A DNA stretch of 64,000 nt from Bacteroidales bacterium UBA1745 (GTDB taxonomy: Bacteria; Bacteroidota; Bacteroidia; Bacteroidales; UBA932): assembly GCA_002314885.1 (NCBI GenBank), contig DCHT01000036.1, positions 11,546 through 75,545 on the forward strand, read 5' to 3'. Positions 52,537 to 61,452 of this stretch are shown here, piece after piece. Both the position numbers and the translations under genes were made by a program. How positions within the stretch are numbered: the first letter of the stretch is position 1; every line of letters begins with the position of its first letter. A model generated the notes under the pieces. That model ran no database searches, was not told the DNA's origin, and saw nothing but the letters and a program-made list of their open reading frames with translations.

Positions 52537-54012
52537 ATGAAGAAGACTCTCATCTCCATCCTGGCCATTGGTTTGGCCACACTCAGCCTCAACGCACAGG
52601 ACGCACCGAAGCTCAAGAAGTCCGTAACTTGGGAGAAGATTTGCAGCACCCCGGCACCGCTGCCGGTATTGGGCCAACTGGTTCCGGTGAAATCAGACCT
52701 GGGCAGGGAGTCGATGTGGTCCGTGGGCTGCGAAACCCTCGACCGTGACTACTCGAACTTCGAGAACTACAAGGTTTTCGTGGGTCAGACCGGCGTGGGG
52801 TACGGACGCCTCCAGAGCGGATGGGCAAAGACCGAGCAGGAGAAGGGCAAATACGATTTCACCTGGCTGGACAAGCACGTGGACGGCCTCATCGAGCAGG
52901 GCGTACACCCTTGGCTCTGCCTCTGCTACGGCAACCCTGTCTATTCCAACCACGGGCACGACCTCGACGCGAAGATCTTCCCGGACGGCGAGATTATGGA
53001 CGCGTGGCTGGCATACGTGAAGGCCTGCGTGAAGCGCTACAAGGGCAAGGTGACTATGTATGAGGTGTGGAACGAGCCAGACAACAAAAGGGCCCTGGAT
53101 TCCTGGGATCTCTATGCAAATCTCTTCGTACGCACCGCAAAGGTGATACGCAAGACCGATCCGAATGCGAAGATTGCCGCCCTCGGCTCCTGCAGTCCGG
53201 ACCGCAAATATATACGCCAATTCCTCGATGAGACCGCCCGTCTGGGTGGCGTGGGCTACATCGATTATCTCACTTACCACGCCTACTGGCAGGTGCCCGA
53301 GTATGTCGTTCCAGCCGTCAAGAGACTCCAGGAAGACCTTGCCAAGGTGGCTCCTAAGGCTCAGTTGCTCCAGGGCGAAACCGGCTGCCCGGGTCAGTTG
53401 GAATACGGCCACGCGATGAGCAATATCGAGTGGACGGAGTACAGCCAGGCCAAGTGGGACCTCAGGAATATGATGCAGCACTTCGGAATGGGCATACCAT
53501 ATTCAGTGTTCACTATGGTGGATCTCAACTACGGCTGGATGATGCAGTCCTTCGGCCTCGTGAGGATGCAGCTTGACGCCAAGCCCGTATATCTCCGTCC
53601 GAAATTCTACGCCGTGCAGAATATGACCTCTGTCTTCGGGCCTGGAATGACGGCCTGTGACGATGTCACCGTAGAGTGCTATTGCGGCAAGAAGCTTTAC
53701 TGCGTGGGCATCTGCAAGGACGGCGAAAAGGTCGGCTGCGCCCTCTGGTTCGGAGACGAACGCCCGGACAGTTCCCTCGAGCGCACTCCTGCCAGCGTCA
53801 GCATCAAAGGCGTAAATTTCGACAAACCGGTCTACGTAGATATGCTCAGCGGCAAAGTATATGACCTCCCTATGGCAAGGATATACGGCGCCGGAGGCAA
53901 CAAATCCGACGCAGCTATGGAGAGCGAGGACACACTCAACATCTCCGGTCTGCCGCTCTGGGACAGCCCGGTGCTGATCATCAACCGCGACGCGGTGAAC
54001 TTCAAGAAATAA
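52537..54012 (+). CDS. Clan GH-A glycosidase (GH39-like), secreted
   Basis: A 491-residue enzyme with a signal peptide (SILAIGLATLSLNAQ). The (beta/alpha)8 barrel shows GVGYGRLQSGWAKTEQEKG near its start, acid/base Glu180 in EVWNEPDN and nucleophile Glu281 in LLQGETGCPG, the two-glutamate pattern of retaining clan-A enzymes. The W-x-x-x-E-x-x-x-G-x-Y/F-D-F-x-W-L-D stretch (AKTEQEKGKYDFTWLD) is typical of GH39 and relatives. A C-terminal beta domain follows at about 385-490. Substrate is unknown. It lies between the GH97 fusion and the GH3, 10 bases before the latter. Confidence 0.82.
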   Translation: MKKTLISILAIGLATLSLNAQDAPKLKKSVTWEKICSTPAPLPVLGQLVPVKSDLGRESMWSVGCETLDRDYSNFENYKVFVGQTGVGYGRLQSGWAKTEQEKGKYDFTWLDKHVDGLIEQGVHPWLCLCYGNPVYSNHGHDLDAKIFPDGEIMDAWLAYVKACVKRYKGKVTMYEVWNEPDNKRALDSWDLYANLFVRTAKVIRKTDPNAKIAALGSCSPDRKYIRQFLDETARLGGVGYIDYLTYHAYWQVPEYVVPAVKRLQEDLAKVAPKAQLLQGETGCPGQLEYGHAMSNIEWTEYSQAKWDLRNMMQHFGMGIPYSVFTMVDLNYGWMMQSFGLVRMQLDAKPVYLRPKFYAVQNMTSVFGPGMTACDDVTVECYCGKKLYCVGICKDGEKVGCALWFGDERPDSSLERTPASVSIKGVNFDKPVYVDMLSGKVYDLPMARIYGAGGNKSDAAMESEDTLNISGLPLWDSPVLIINRDAVNFKK

Positions 54013-54022
54013 ACTTCAACCG

Positions 54023-56296
54023 ATGAAAATACAAGCTCCAATCTTCGCAGCCGCCATCCTTTTGGCATCCTGTACAAACGCCATCACTGACATCGACTGC
54101 GGCAGCTATCGTATGGTATATCAGTCCAGGGGCGCAAACCTGGGCTACAGCCCCGCTTCCGGCGTGACCATCCTCAATGTGGATGGCTATGCATTCAAGG
54201 ACCTCAACAAGAACGGGGAGCTCGACCCGTATGAAGACTGGCGTCTGGATGTGGGCGAGCGCGTCGCTGACCTGGCGTCCAGAATGAGCCTGGAGCAGAT
54301 CTGCGGTCTGATGCTTTATTCCTCCGCAGTGGATGCGATGGCCGACACGCTTGACCAGCAGCAGATGGACCTCCTTGGCAAGGACAACATCCGCCATATG
54401 CTCATCCGCAACGTCGCGACTCCGGAAATAGGCGCACAGTGGTCAAATGCAGTACAGGCATATTGCGAGGCAGCTGAACTGGGTATTCCGTCCAACAACA
54501 GCTCCGATCCCCGCAACTACACCAATGGCACGGCCAACGTGAACAACTACAAGCCGGAGCCTGACGGAGAGTTCAATCCGAGTGGTGCGAACGACATCTC
54601 CAAGTGGCCTCGCGAGGTCGGTATGGCCGCCACCTTCGATATGGACATCATACGCCGTCACGGCGAAATCGCATCTGCCGAATACAGGGCACTGGGCATA
54701 ACTACCGCCCTCTCGCCTCAGGCCGATATGGCTTCAGAACCTCGTTGGAGACGCTTCTACGGCACATTCAGCGAAGACCCTTACCTCTGCCGCGACGTAG
54801 CACAGGCCTATTGCGAGGCCTTCCAGAACACCGCTGGCAGCAAGACCGGATGGGGCGACCAGTCCGTCAACTGTATGGTCAAGCACTGGCCGGGCGGAGG
54901 CACCGGAGAGGCCGGCCGTGACGCACACTTCGGAATAGGCAAATACGCCGTCTATCCTGGCGGTGGATTCGGTCTGAGCCTCATTCCTTTCGTCGAGGGA
55001 GCATTCAACCTGCCTGGCAAGACCAAGATGGCCTCAGCCGTGATGCCATACTACACCATCTCCTACGACCAGGATCCGAGCGGCGAAAACGTAGCCAACG
55101 GCTTCAGCCACTATATCATCCAGGAACTGCTCCGCGACAAATATCGCTACGAGGGCGTTGTCTGCACGGACTGGGGCATAGTGGGCAACTACAAGCACAC
55201 CTATATCCACAGTGGAAAGCCTTGGGGAGTCGAGGATCTCACCCTCGCCGAGAAGCGCCTGAAGTGCTTCGAGGCCGGAGTCGATCAGCTCGGAGGTGCC
55301 AAGGACAGCGACATCAGCATAGCTGCCTATAAGTTGTGGGAGGAGAAATACGGTGCGGAGAACGCCAGGGAGCGCTTTGAACTCTCGGCTCGCCGCCTGC
55401 TCACCAATATTTTCCGCGTAGGCGTATTTGAGAACCCGTACGTGAATCCTCAGAAGGCCGCCGAGATCGTCGGATGCAAGGAATTCACCGAGGCCGGCTA
55501 CGACGCTCAGCTCAAATCCATCGTAATGGTCAAAAACGCTGACTCGGCCCTGCCTAAGGCCAATTCCGAAGGCCAGCGCCTGAAGGTTTACGAGCCTCTG
55601 CGCCACGTTCCGGACGGCCTTAGCCATTGGCAGAAGCCTACCCCAGCCTACGACGAATATCCTATCTCACAGGAGCTCCTGAGCCGCTACTACGACGTAG
55701 TGGACACCCCGGAGGAGGCCGATTTTGCCATCGTCTCCATCAAGAGCCCGGTAGGCCATTGGGGATATATCACCCCGAACGAGGAATACCCAGAAGGCCA
55801 CTACCAGCCAATCAGCCTGCAGTGGGGGCCTTACACTGCAGACGCAGCCAGAGAGCACAGCATCGCCGGCGGCGACCCGACTGAATCCAAGGCGGACAGA
55901 GGCTACCGCGGCTTCACCGAAACCAGCAGCAACGAGCCGGATATGTACCTCGTGCAGGACACCAAGAAGGCAATGGGCGACAAGCCTGTGATCGTCATCG
56001 TGGCCACCGAGCGTCCTTTCGTACCGGCCGAGATAGAACCGTCTTCCGACGCCATTCTCGTGGCATTCGGAGTGAGCAACAACGCCCTGCTGGACATCAT
56101 CAGCGGTGCCGCCGAGCCTTACGGCCTCCTGCCTTGCCAGCTGCCTGAGGATATGGCGACCGTCGAGGAACAGTTCGAGGACATTCCTCGCGATATGCGC
56201 TGCTACCGCGACAGCCAGGGCAACCTGTATGACTTCGCCTTCGGCCTCAACTGGAAGGGCGTCATCAATGACAAGAGGGTGAAGAGATACAGGTAG
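54023..56296 (+). CDS. Glycoside hydrolase family 3 (beta-glycosidase type)
   Basis: A 757-residue exported lipoprotein (AAILLASCTNA). After YKDLN-like FKDLNKNGELDPYEDW, a dockerin/EF-hand-style calcium loop common in Bacteroidales GH3 enzymes, comes the GH3 barrel. It shows MSLEQICGLML, NCMVKHWPGGG and nucleophile Asp383 in VCTDWGI. The C-terminal alpha/beta sandwich is at about 490-750 (IVMVKNADSALP, AILVAFGVSNNALLDIISGAAEPYGLLP). GH3 enzymes release terminal beta-glucose, xylose or similar sugars. Its last 32 bases overlap the convergent GT2 on the other strand. Confidence 0.92.
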   Translation: MKIQAPIFAAAILLASCTNAITDIDCGSYRMVYQSRGANLGYSPASGVTILNVDGYAFKDLNKNGELDPYEDWRLDVGERVADLASRMSLEQICGLMLYSSAVDAMADTLDQQQMDLLGKDNIRHMLIRNVATPEIGAQWSNAVQAYCEAAELGIPSNNSSDPRNYTNGTANVNNYKPEPDGEFNPSGANDISKWPREVGMAATFDMDIIRRHGEIASAEYRALGITTALSPQADMASEPRWRRFYGTFSEDPYLCRDVAQAYCEAFQNTAGSKTGWGDQSVNCMVKHWPGGGTGEAGRDAHFGIGKYAVYPGGGFGLSLIPFVEGAFNLPGKTKMASAVMPYYTISYDQDPSGENVANGFSHYIIQELLRDKYRYEGVVCTDWGIVGNYKHTYIHSGKPWGVEDLTLAEKRLKCFEAGVDQLGGAKDSDISIAAYKLWEEKYGAENARERFELSARRLLTNIFRVGVFENPYVNPQKAAEIVGCKEFTEAGYDAQLKSIVMVKNADSALPKANSEGQRLKVYEPLRHVPDGLSHWQKPTPAYDEYPISQELLSRYYDVVDTPEEADFAIVSIKSPVGHWGYITPNEEYPEGHYQPISLQWGPYTADAAREHSIAGGDPTESKADRGYRGFTETSSNEPDMYLVQDTKKAMGDKPVIVIVATERPFVPAEIEPSSDAILVAFGVSNNALLDIISGAAEPYGLLPCQLPEDMATVEEQFEDIPRDMRCYRDSQGNLYDFAFGLNWKGVINDKRVKRYR

Positions 56297-57221
56297 AATA
56301 TACTTTTAGCAATAACTGTTTGTAGTAGGCTATGCCGTCGATCTTCTGGCTTGGACGGAAGCCGCGGCAGAAGTCCTGCAGTCCCGGATAGTCCGCGAAA
56401 TTGCCGCGGTCGTACTTGAAGACGCTCCAGGCCGCATAGGCGCGGATGTCCTGTCGGGATTTCTCGCTCAGCGAAGTATAGCCCCTCTCGTCAAACAACT
56501 GTATCAGACGGAGAAAATTGCGGACGAGACCCATTCGGGTGCGGACATAACGTTCCTTGCTGTTGGCAATGGACCCTTCCCTTACCAGATAGTGATAGAG
56601 AGGCTCTCTGACGTGTGAAATGCGCTGCGCAAATTCAAGGAGCTGACAGAGAGTGAAGCTGTCCTCGCACATAGGATATTGCGGCACCTCGGGCTTGACC
56701 TGACGGTAGAGTTCAGTGCGGATGAGACAGCGCCATAGATAAGAACAGGCATCCCAGGCCAGGATGTCGGCGGTCCAGCGGGCAGCCTCTCCGTTGCCGT
56801 AGTCCTGCTCTCTGATATGCTTCACGCGATGCTTCGCTGGCTTCTCATACCAATAGTCGCAGTAGGCTATGTCGCTGTCATTCGCCTCTGCGCTGGCCAC
56901 TAATTTCTCTACCATATCGCGCTCCACATAGTCGTCCGGATCCAGGAAGAGTATGTAATCGCCGTGGGCGTGCTCTATGCCGAACTGCCTTGCACGAGGC
57001 AGGCCTCCGTTCTCCTTTGCATAGACGGATACCCTGTCTTCCAAATGCGGGAAACAGTTGTGCAGAACCTCCTCGAAAACAGCAATGGAATCGTCCTTCG
57101 AACCGTCGTCGACAACGATGAATTCGATATTGGTATAGGTCTGAGCCAATGCGGTCTGAGCGAATCTGGATATGTAATCGCGTACTCCGAAAACCGGAAT
57201 AATCACTGAAACCATCTTCAT
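56265..57221 (-). CDS. Glycosyltransferase family 2 (GT2), single gene
   Basis: A 318-residue GT-A transferase: VSVIIPVFGVRDYI, VDDGSKDDS, metal site LDPDDYVE at about residues 88-95 and CEDSFTL. It stands alone on the minus strand between the degradation operon and the MG2/plug gene. It has its own promoter and a 32-base antisense overlap with the GH3 end. The start is the ATG at 57221; another ATG at 57215 is possible. It is probably a decorating transferase for a surface glycan. Confidence 0.88.
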   Translation of the reverse strand: MKMVSVIIPVFGVRDYISRFAQTALAQTYTNIEFIVVDDGSKDDSIAVFEEVLHNCFPHLEDRVSVYAKENGGLPRARQFGIEHAHGDYILFLDPDDYVERDMVEKLVASAEANDSDIAYCDYWYEKPAKHRVKHIREQDYGNGEAARWTADILAWDACSYLWRCLIRTELYRQVKPEVPQYPMCEDSFTLCQLLEFAQRISHVREPLYHYLVREGSIANSKERYVRTRMGLVRNFLRLIQLFDERGYTSLSEKSRQDIRAYAAWSVFKYDRGNFADYPGLQDFCRGFRPSQKIDGIAYYKQLLLKVYSTCISSPSCH

Positions 57222-57226
57222 AGCTG

Positions 57227-57234
57227 CAAATTTA
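57227..57234 (-). promoter_or_regulatory. -7 box (TAAATTTG), five bases before the GT2 start
   Basis: On the minus strand TAAATTTG is followed by CAGCT and then the ATG at 57221. The same five-base distance is seen at 24478 and 49315. Confidence 0.5.
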
Positions 57235-57251
57235 ATTCAATCTGCGGCTAT

Positions 57252-59657
57252 GTGAAAAGAAATCTGTATCTTGCATTGATTCTTAAACTTTCAACGTTGA
57301 AGCGCGTTCACGTGATATTGTCCCTATTGGCCGCATTTCTATTGTCTGAAACGGCCGTAGCTGCCCAGAATTTCTCTCTGGACAGCCTAGGACAGCGCTT
57401 TTCCGTCTTCACTCAATATTTCGCACCCGAAAAACTCTACCTGCACTGCGACAGGACCTACTACACCACCGGTGAGACCATCTGGTTCAACGGAATGCTG
57501 CAGAATGCCTCCCCGGCGACCGTGAGGGCCTGCAGCAACTATATTTATGTGGAGCTCCAGGACGCCGACGCAAATGTGGTCAGGCGCGTGAAGATCAAGC
57601 GGCGCGAGAATTCCTTCCCGGGCAGCATTGACATTCCGGAGGGTCTCGGCAGCGGCAAGTACACCCTCAGGGCATATACCCTCTCCCAGACCTACGGCGA
57701 CCCCGAATATATGTTCCATCAGAGCGTGGACATACTCGGAGCAGAGGGCCGCAAGGACAAGAAGGCCGGCAAGACCGTGGCCGACAGGATCGACGTCACA
57801 TTCTATCCGGAAGGCGGACGCTGGTTCTACGGCAACAGGGCTGACATAGGCTTCAAGGCGATGGACCAGGACGGCCGCAGCGTAGAGCTCAACAGCAGCA
57901 TAGTCAACCAGGACGGAGAATTCGTGACTACGGCCGTCACCAGGCACGATGGTATGGGCCTGCTGACCATCTTCCCCCAGCCAGGACAGACATATTTCCT
58001 GCTTATGCCGGACGGAAGCCGTGCACAGCTGCCCCAGCCGTCCAGCGACGGCGCAACCATCAACCTGGTGTCTCTCACCAGCCGCTGGTGCATCAGCGTT
58101 GCGGGCTTCGGAGAGTATTCCCTGGTTCTGAGGGACCTGTCCAGCCTCAGGCACATTGCCAATGTGGAACTGGACGGAGGATTCAAGCAATTCGTGCTGA
58201 GCGCATCCACCCTCAACCCCGGAATCAACCACCTGATGCTGATAGACCCGCTCGGACAGATCGTCTCCGAGAGACTCTTCTTCGTCTATGGAGACCAGAC
58301 GGCGCTGCCTGTGTGCACCCTGACCCCAGGAGGAGATCTCCACCAGGCCAGATCGCTGCTTTCGCTCAGGCTTTCCCTGAGTGACGGAGCCGGAATCCCG
58401 CTCGACGGAGACTGCTCGGTGTCTGTGATAAGGGGATCCCTGGCCAGCCACGTCCAGAACGAAGGCATAGTGTCCTACCTCAGGCTCTCAAGCGAAATCA
58501 AGGGCAGCATCAACAATCCTGACTACTACTTCGACAGCGAAATCCCTCTCAAGGAAAGGGCGAAGAACCTCGACCTGCTGATGAGGATACAAGGCTGGAC
58601 CTACTATGAGACCAAGTCCCGCCCATATCGCGAATACGAACAGTTCGTGACAGGCCGCATCGACCGCTGGATGGGCAACAAGGTGCCTAAGAAATTCTCC
58701 CTCTTCGTCTGGATTCCGCAGCAGAAGTTCAACAATTACGTGGATGTCGAGGAAGGCAGCAGCTTCATAATCGACAGCCTCGACTTCGAAGAGAACACCG
58801 GATTCCTGGTCAAAGTCGGCAGGGAAACTCCAGGCTTTGCCTACGTACCGAAATGGGACGGAGACAGGTTTGCGAAGAAATACAAGTACTACCCGGCTCC
58901 GGGACTGGCCTACGCAAAAGTGCCTCAGGAGGACATCCCGCTCAGCCTGGACGTAGTCACGGACACCCTCGAGGCGGCCGTAGTCACTGCCGAAGATGCC
59001 TTCACCGATCTTATCGGAGGCCATTCGGTGTCCCACTCCGAACTGGATTTCTACCGCGACCGACGCCTCATCGAATATATAGAAATGAAGTATCCGACCT
59101 TCAAATACAAGGATGACGGAATGTTCAACACAAGCACTCACGCAGGCGGATTCAGCATCACGACAACCGACGAGGAAGGAAACGAAACCAGCGTCGACGG
59201 CGGCGGCCCGGCCGGCAACGTGAAACTGGTCGTGGACGGAGTCGCCCAGGAATGGTGGATGTTCGAGGATGCACTCGTCGAGGACATCACTTCATTGAGC
59301 GTGAGCAAGATGCCGGACACCTTCTACCAGGCACCGGGCGGCGTCGTGTCCATCAAACTGCGCTCAGGAGCCCGCATCGAAAGGCGTTCCGACACCCAGC
59401 CGTCCCTGGCTTATTTCGTGCCGCTCGGCTACCAGGCGCCTACCAAGTTCTATTCACCTCGATATGACCGCGGAGATGTGTCGGAGGAATTCGACCACCG
59501 CAACACTATATATTGGAATCCGTCCGTGCGCTTCACCGGAGGCAAGGCCCAGCTGCGCTTCTGCAACACCGACCAGATGGACCTCCCATACATCGTGCGC
59601 ATCGAGGGAATGACCCTCGACGGCAGACCATTCTCAAGACACCAGGAAATAAGATAG
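57252..59657 (+). CDS. Large exported protein with MG2-like N-terminus and TonB-plug-like C-terminus
   Basis: An 801-residue protein. A GTG at 57252 is the first usable start; the hydrophobic stretch VHVILSLLAAFLLSETAVAAQ is the signal peptide, so a later GTG or TTG start is also possible. The part after it (KLYLHCDRTYYTTGETIWFNGML) resembles the MG2 domain of alpha-2-macroglobulins. The C-terminal part (VKLVVDGVAQEWW..., VEDITSLSVSKMP..., GGVVSIKLRSG) resembles the plug of TonB-dependent receptors, but no barrel follows. Bacteroidota encode many such proteins of unknown role at the outer membrane. The DUF3667 gene starts two bases after its stop. Confidence 0.75.
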   Translation: MKRNLYLALILKLSTLKRVHVILSLLAAFLLSETAVAAQNFSLDSLGQRFSVFTQYFAPEKLYLHCDRTYYTTGETIWFNGMLQNASPATVRACSNYIYVELQDADANVVRRVKIKRRENSFPGSIDIPEGLGSGKYTLRAYTLSQTYGDPEYMFHQSVDILGAEGRKDKKAGKTVADRIDVTFYPEGGRWFYGNRADIGFKAMDQDGRSVELNSSIVNQDGEFVTTAVTRHDGMGLLTIFPQPGQTYFLLMPDGSRAQLPQPSSDGATINLVSLTSRWCISVAGFGEYSLVLRDLSSLRHIANVELDGGFKQFVLSASTLNPGINHLMLIDPLGQIVSERLFFVYGDQTALPVCTLTPGGDLHQARSLLSLRLSLSDGAGIPLDGDCSVSVIRGSLASHVQNEGIVSYLRLSSEIKGSINNPDYYFDSEIPLKERAKNLDLLMRIQGWTYYETKSRPYREYEQFVTGRIDRWMGNKVPKKFSLFVWIPQQKFNNYVDVEEGSSFIIDSLDFEENTGFLVKVGRETPGFAYVPKWDGDRFAKKYKYYPAPGLAYAKVPQEDIPLSLDVVTDTLEAAVVTAEDAFTDLIGGHSVSHSELDFYRDRRLIEYIEMKYPTFKYKDDGMFNTSTHAGGFSITTTDEEGNETSVDGGGPAGNVKLVVDGVAQEWWMFEDALVEDITSLSVSKMPDTFYQAPGGVVSIKLRSGARIERRSDTQPSLAYFVPLGYQAPTKFYSPRYDRGDVSEEFDHRNTIYWNPSVRFTGGKAQLRFCNTDQMDLPYIVRIEGMTLDGRPFSRHQEIR

Positions 59658-59659
59658 AT

Positions 59660-60608
59660 ATGAAGAAAACGAAGATCCGCACCAGACTGCGCTTTTTCCG
59701 AATGTGGCAGAAGACCGGCAGAAAGCCATTCCAGAAGACTGTTTCCGCTCTTCCGATTGCCACCTGCTCCAGCTGCGGAGCATCCATTCATACCCCTTAC
59801 TGTCCCCAGTGCGGCCAGGCCTATTCCGCCAGGAACGGCAAATCCTTCTTCAAGGGCGCATTCGACAGCATACCTTTCCTGAACGATGACGGAAAGCGCA
59901 CCTTCACCCACCTGATGCTGCGTCCGGGCTATATGATAAGGGACTATCTCAACGGTCTGAACAGCCGCTACCTGGCTCCGATGACCGCCCTGATCGTGTT
60001 CTATGCCTTCTTCGCCCTGGTAAGTTCGGTCATCAGCCCCGACCTGACCAAAGAGAATCCGGGGAGCACAGCTATTAAGAACGCTTTGGCAGAAGAGGGA
60101 CTCGACAGCTTGAGCTTCGACACAAAATGGACCTCTATGCTCAGCGCCGCCCAGAACATCTACATTTTCACCAACCTGGATCTCTTCCCGGAGTGTGTGG
60201 ACACCCAGGCGAAGGCTTCCCTGGCGGCAATGGAAGGCAATCTTCGCGACCAGGGCCTGTTCTCCTTCCTGGGTCAATTCATAATCCTGACCCTGGCTCT
60301 CTGGATAATATTCGGACGGAACCGCGCCCACAAGCTGTCCTTCTCGGCCTCAGCGACCGTGGCGGCCTACATACTATGCCAGTTCTGCTTCTTTATGATG
60401 ATAGCGCTCATCCTGACGATGGGGGGGCAGTCACAGGCTGGGGGCATTGATAATGACGACCCTCATCGCCTGGGACCTCTCACAATTGCTGAACATAAGC
60501 TGGAAACAGGGCGTGCGCTATACGATGCTGGTAGGCCTGCTGTATATGCTGCTCATCGTGCTGGCCACATTGATCGCGTTCGGAATCCTGGCGCTGGTCA
60601 CCAAATAG
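59660..60608 (+). pseudogene. DUF3667 membrane protein, frameshifted at a G7 tract
   Basis: From the ATG at 59660 the protein has a zinc-ribbon (Cys36, Cys39, Cys48, Cys51 in CSSCGASIHTPYCPQCGQ). Membrane segments follow, typical of DUF3667 proteins. At 60420-60427 the frame runs through a seven-G tract and afterwards encodes a polar, Arg/His-rich tail unlike the family. With six Gs the frame instead continues as SHRLGALIMTTLIAWDLSQL and a hydrophobic helix (MLVGLLYMLLIVLATLIAFG), ending at TAG 60606-60608, to give 315 residues. It is either an assembly or read error or slipped-strand switching. It is followed convergently by prmA four bases on. Confidence 0.8.
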
Positions 60609-60612
60609 GAAA

Positions 60613-61452
60613 TCAGCCCCTGCGAAGGGCCAGACAGGCCCATTCCTCGCTGCTGCGACGGCCCTCGAGAATGAAGCCGTTCTGCGCAGCGGCGGCCTCG
60701 ATATCCGCAACATCCGACTCGTAGAAGCCGCTCAGAAGGAGCCAGCCGCCCTTTCTGACAGCGGTGGCGTAGCGATGGAGGTCGGCGATGATGATGTTGC
60801 GATGGATATTGGCCAGAAGCACATCGTAGGCCCCTGCCTTCAGGTCGGAAGCATCTCCGCAGAGCACAGGGAAATCTTCACCGTTGAGCCTCACATTGTC
60901 GTAGGCAGACCTGGCCGCCACGGCGTCTATATCGATGCCACAGACGTCTTTCGACCCGAGCTTCGCCGCCAATATCGCGAGTATCGCCGTGCCGCAGCCC
61001 AGATCCATAACGGATCCATCTGCGATGACATCGCGCAAAGACAGCATAGTCTGCATCATCATATAAGTGGTGTTGTGATGTCCCGTTCCGAAGGCCATTT
61101 CAGGCTTCAGGACTATGCTTATCGGGGTCTGTGCCTCGGTTCCGAACGGATGTATCGTCACTTCTCCGTCCACGACGATGGGGGTGAAGCCACTCTGTTC
61201 CCATTCGGCGTTCCAGTTGACGGCGGCCATCTTCTCCACCCGGTAAGGGTACTCACCCTCAAGCATACCGAGGCTCTCCTGGAAGGCGGCCTCGTCGAAG
61301 AGATCGGACTGGATGTAGCATTTCAGCACCCCGTCCTCATACATAAAGGAGTCGAATCCGATTTCGGCCACCACTGCCTCTATGATTTCCGCGGACATCT
61401 CATCCGCGACGCTGACTGCGATTTCAAGGTAATCCTGTGAATCCATATTCAT
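60613..61452 (-). CDS. prmA: Ribosomal protein L11 methyltransferase
   Basis: A 279-residue SAM-dependent methyltransferase. Seen are the PrmA-type N-terminal substrate-binding part and WNAEWEQSGFTPI, then MAFGTGHHNTTYMMMQ and the SAM motif MDLGCGTAILAILAAKLG with DIDAVA. The late DVLLANIHRNII is the N-P/H-P-Y-like catalytic region and is followed by LSGFYE. It methylates ribosomal protein L11 in the cytoplasm. The start (ATG 61452, or 61446) overlaps the regulator stop by one base. Confidence 0.93.
   Translation of the reverse strand: MNMDSQDYLEIAVSVADEMSAEIIEAVVAEIGFDSFMYEDGVLKCYIQSDLFDEAAFQESLGMLEGEYPYRVEKMAAVNWNAEWEQSGFTPIVVDGEVTIHPFGTEAQTPISIVLKPEMAFGTGHHNTTYMMMQTMLSLRDVIADGSVMDLGCGTAILAILAAKLGSKDVCGIDIDAVAARSAYDNVRLNGEDFPVLCGDASDLKAGAYDVLLANIHRNIIIADLHRYATAVRKGGWLLLSGFYESDVADIEAAAAQNGFILEGRRSSEEWACLALRRG

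Noticed and set aside
56265..56296. Truncation of the GT2 or GH3 because their ends overlap
   Set aside because: Both proteins have normal family lengths; a 32-base convergent overlap is compatible with intact genes.
59513..60724. A 403-residue reading of the DUF3667 region as one intact gene
   Set aside because: Its N-terminal part overlaps the upstream gene and its C-terminal part after the G7 tract is polar, Arg/His-rich and overlaps prmA; the shifted frame gives a normal membrane helix.
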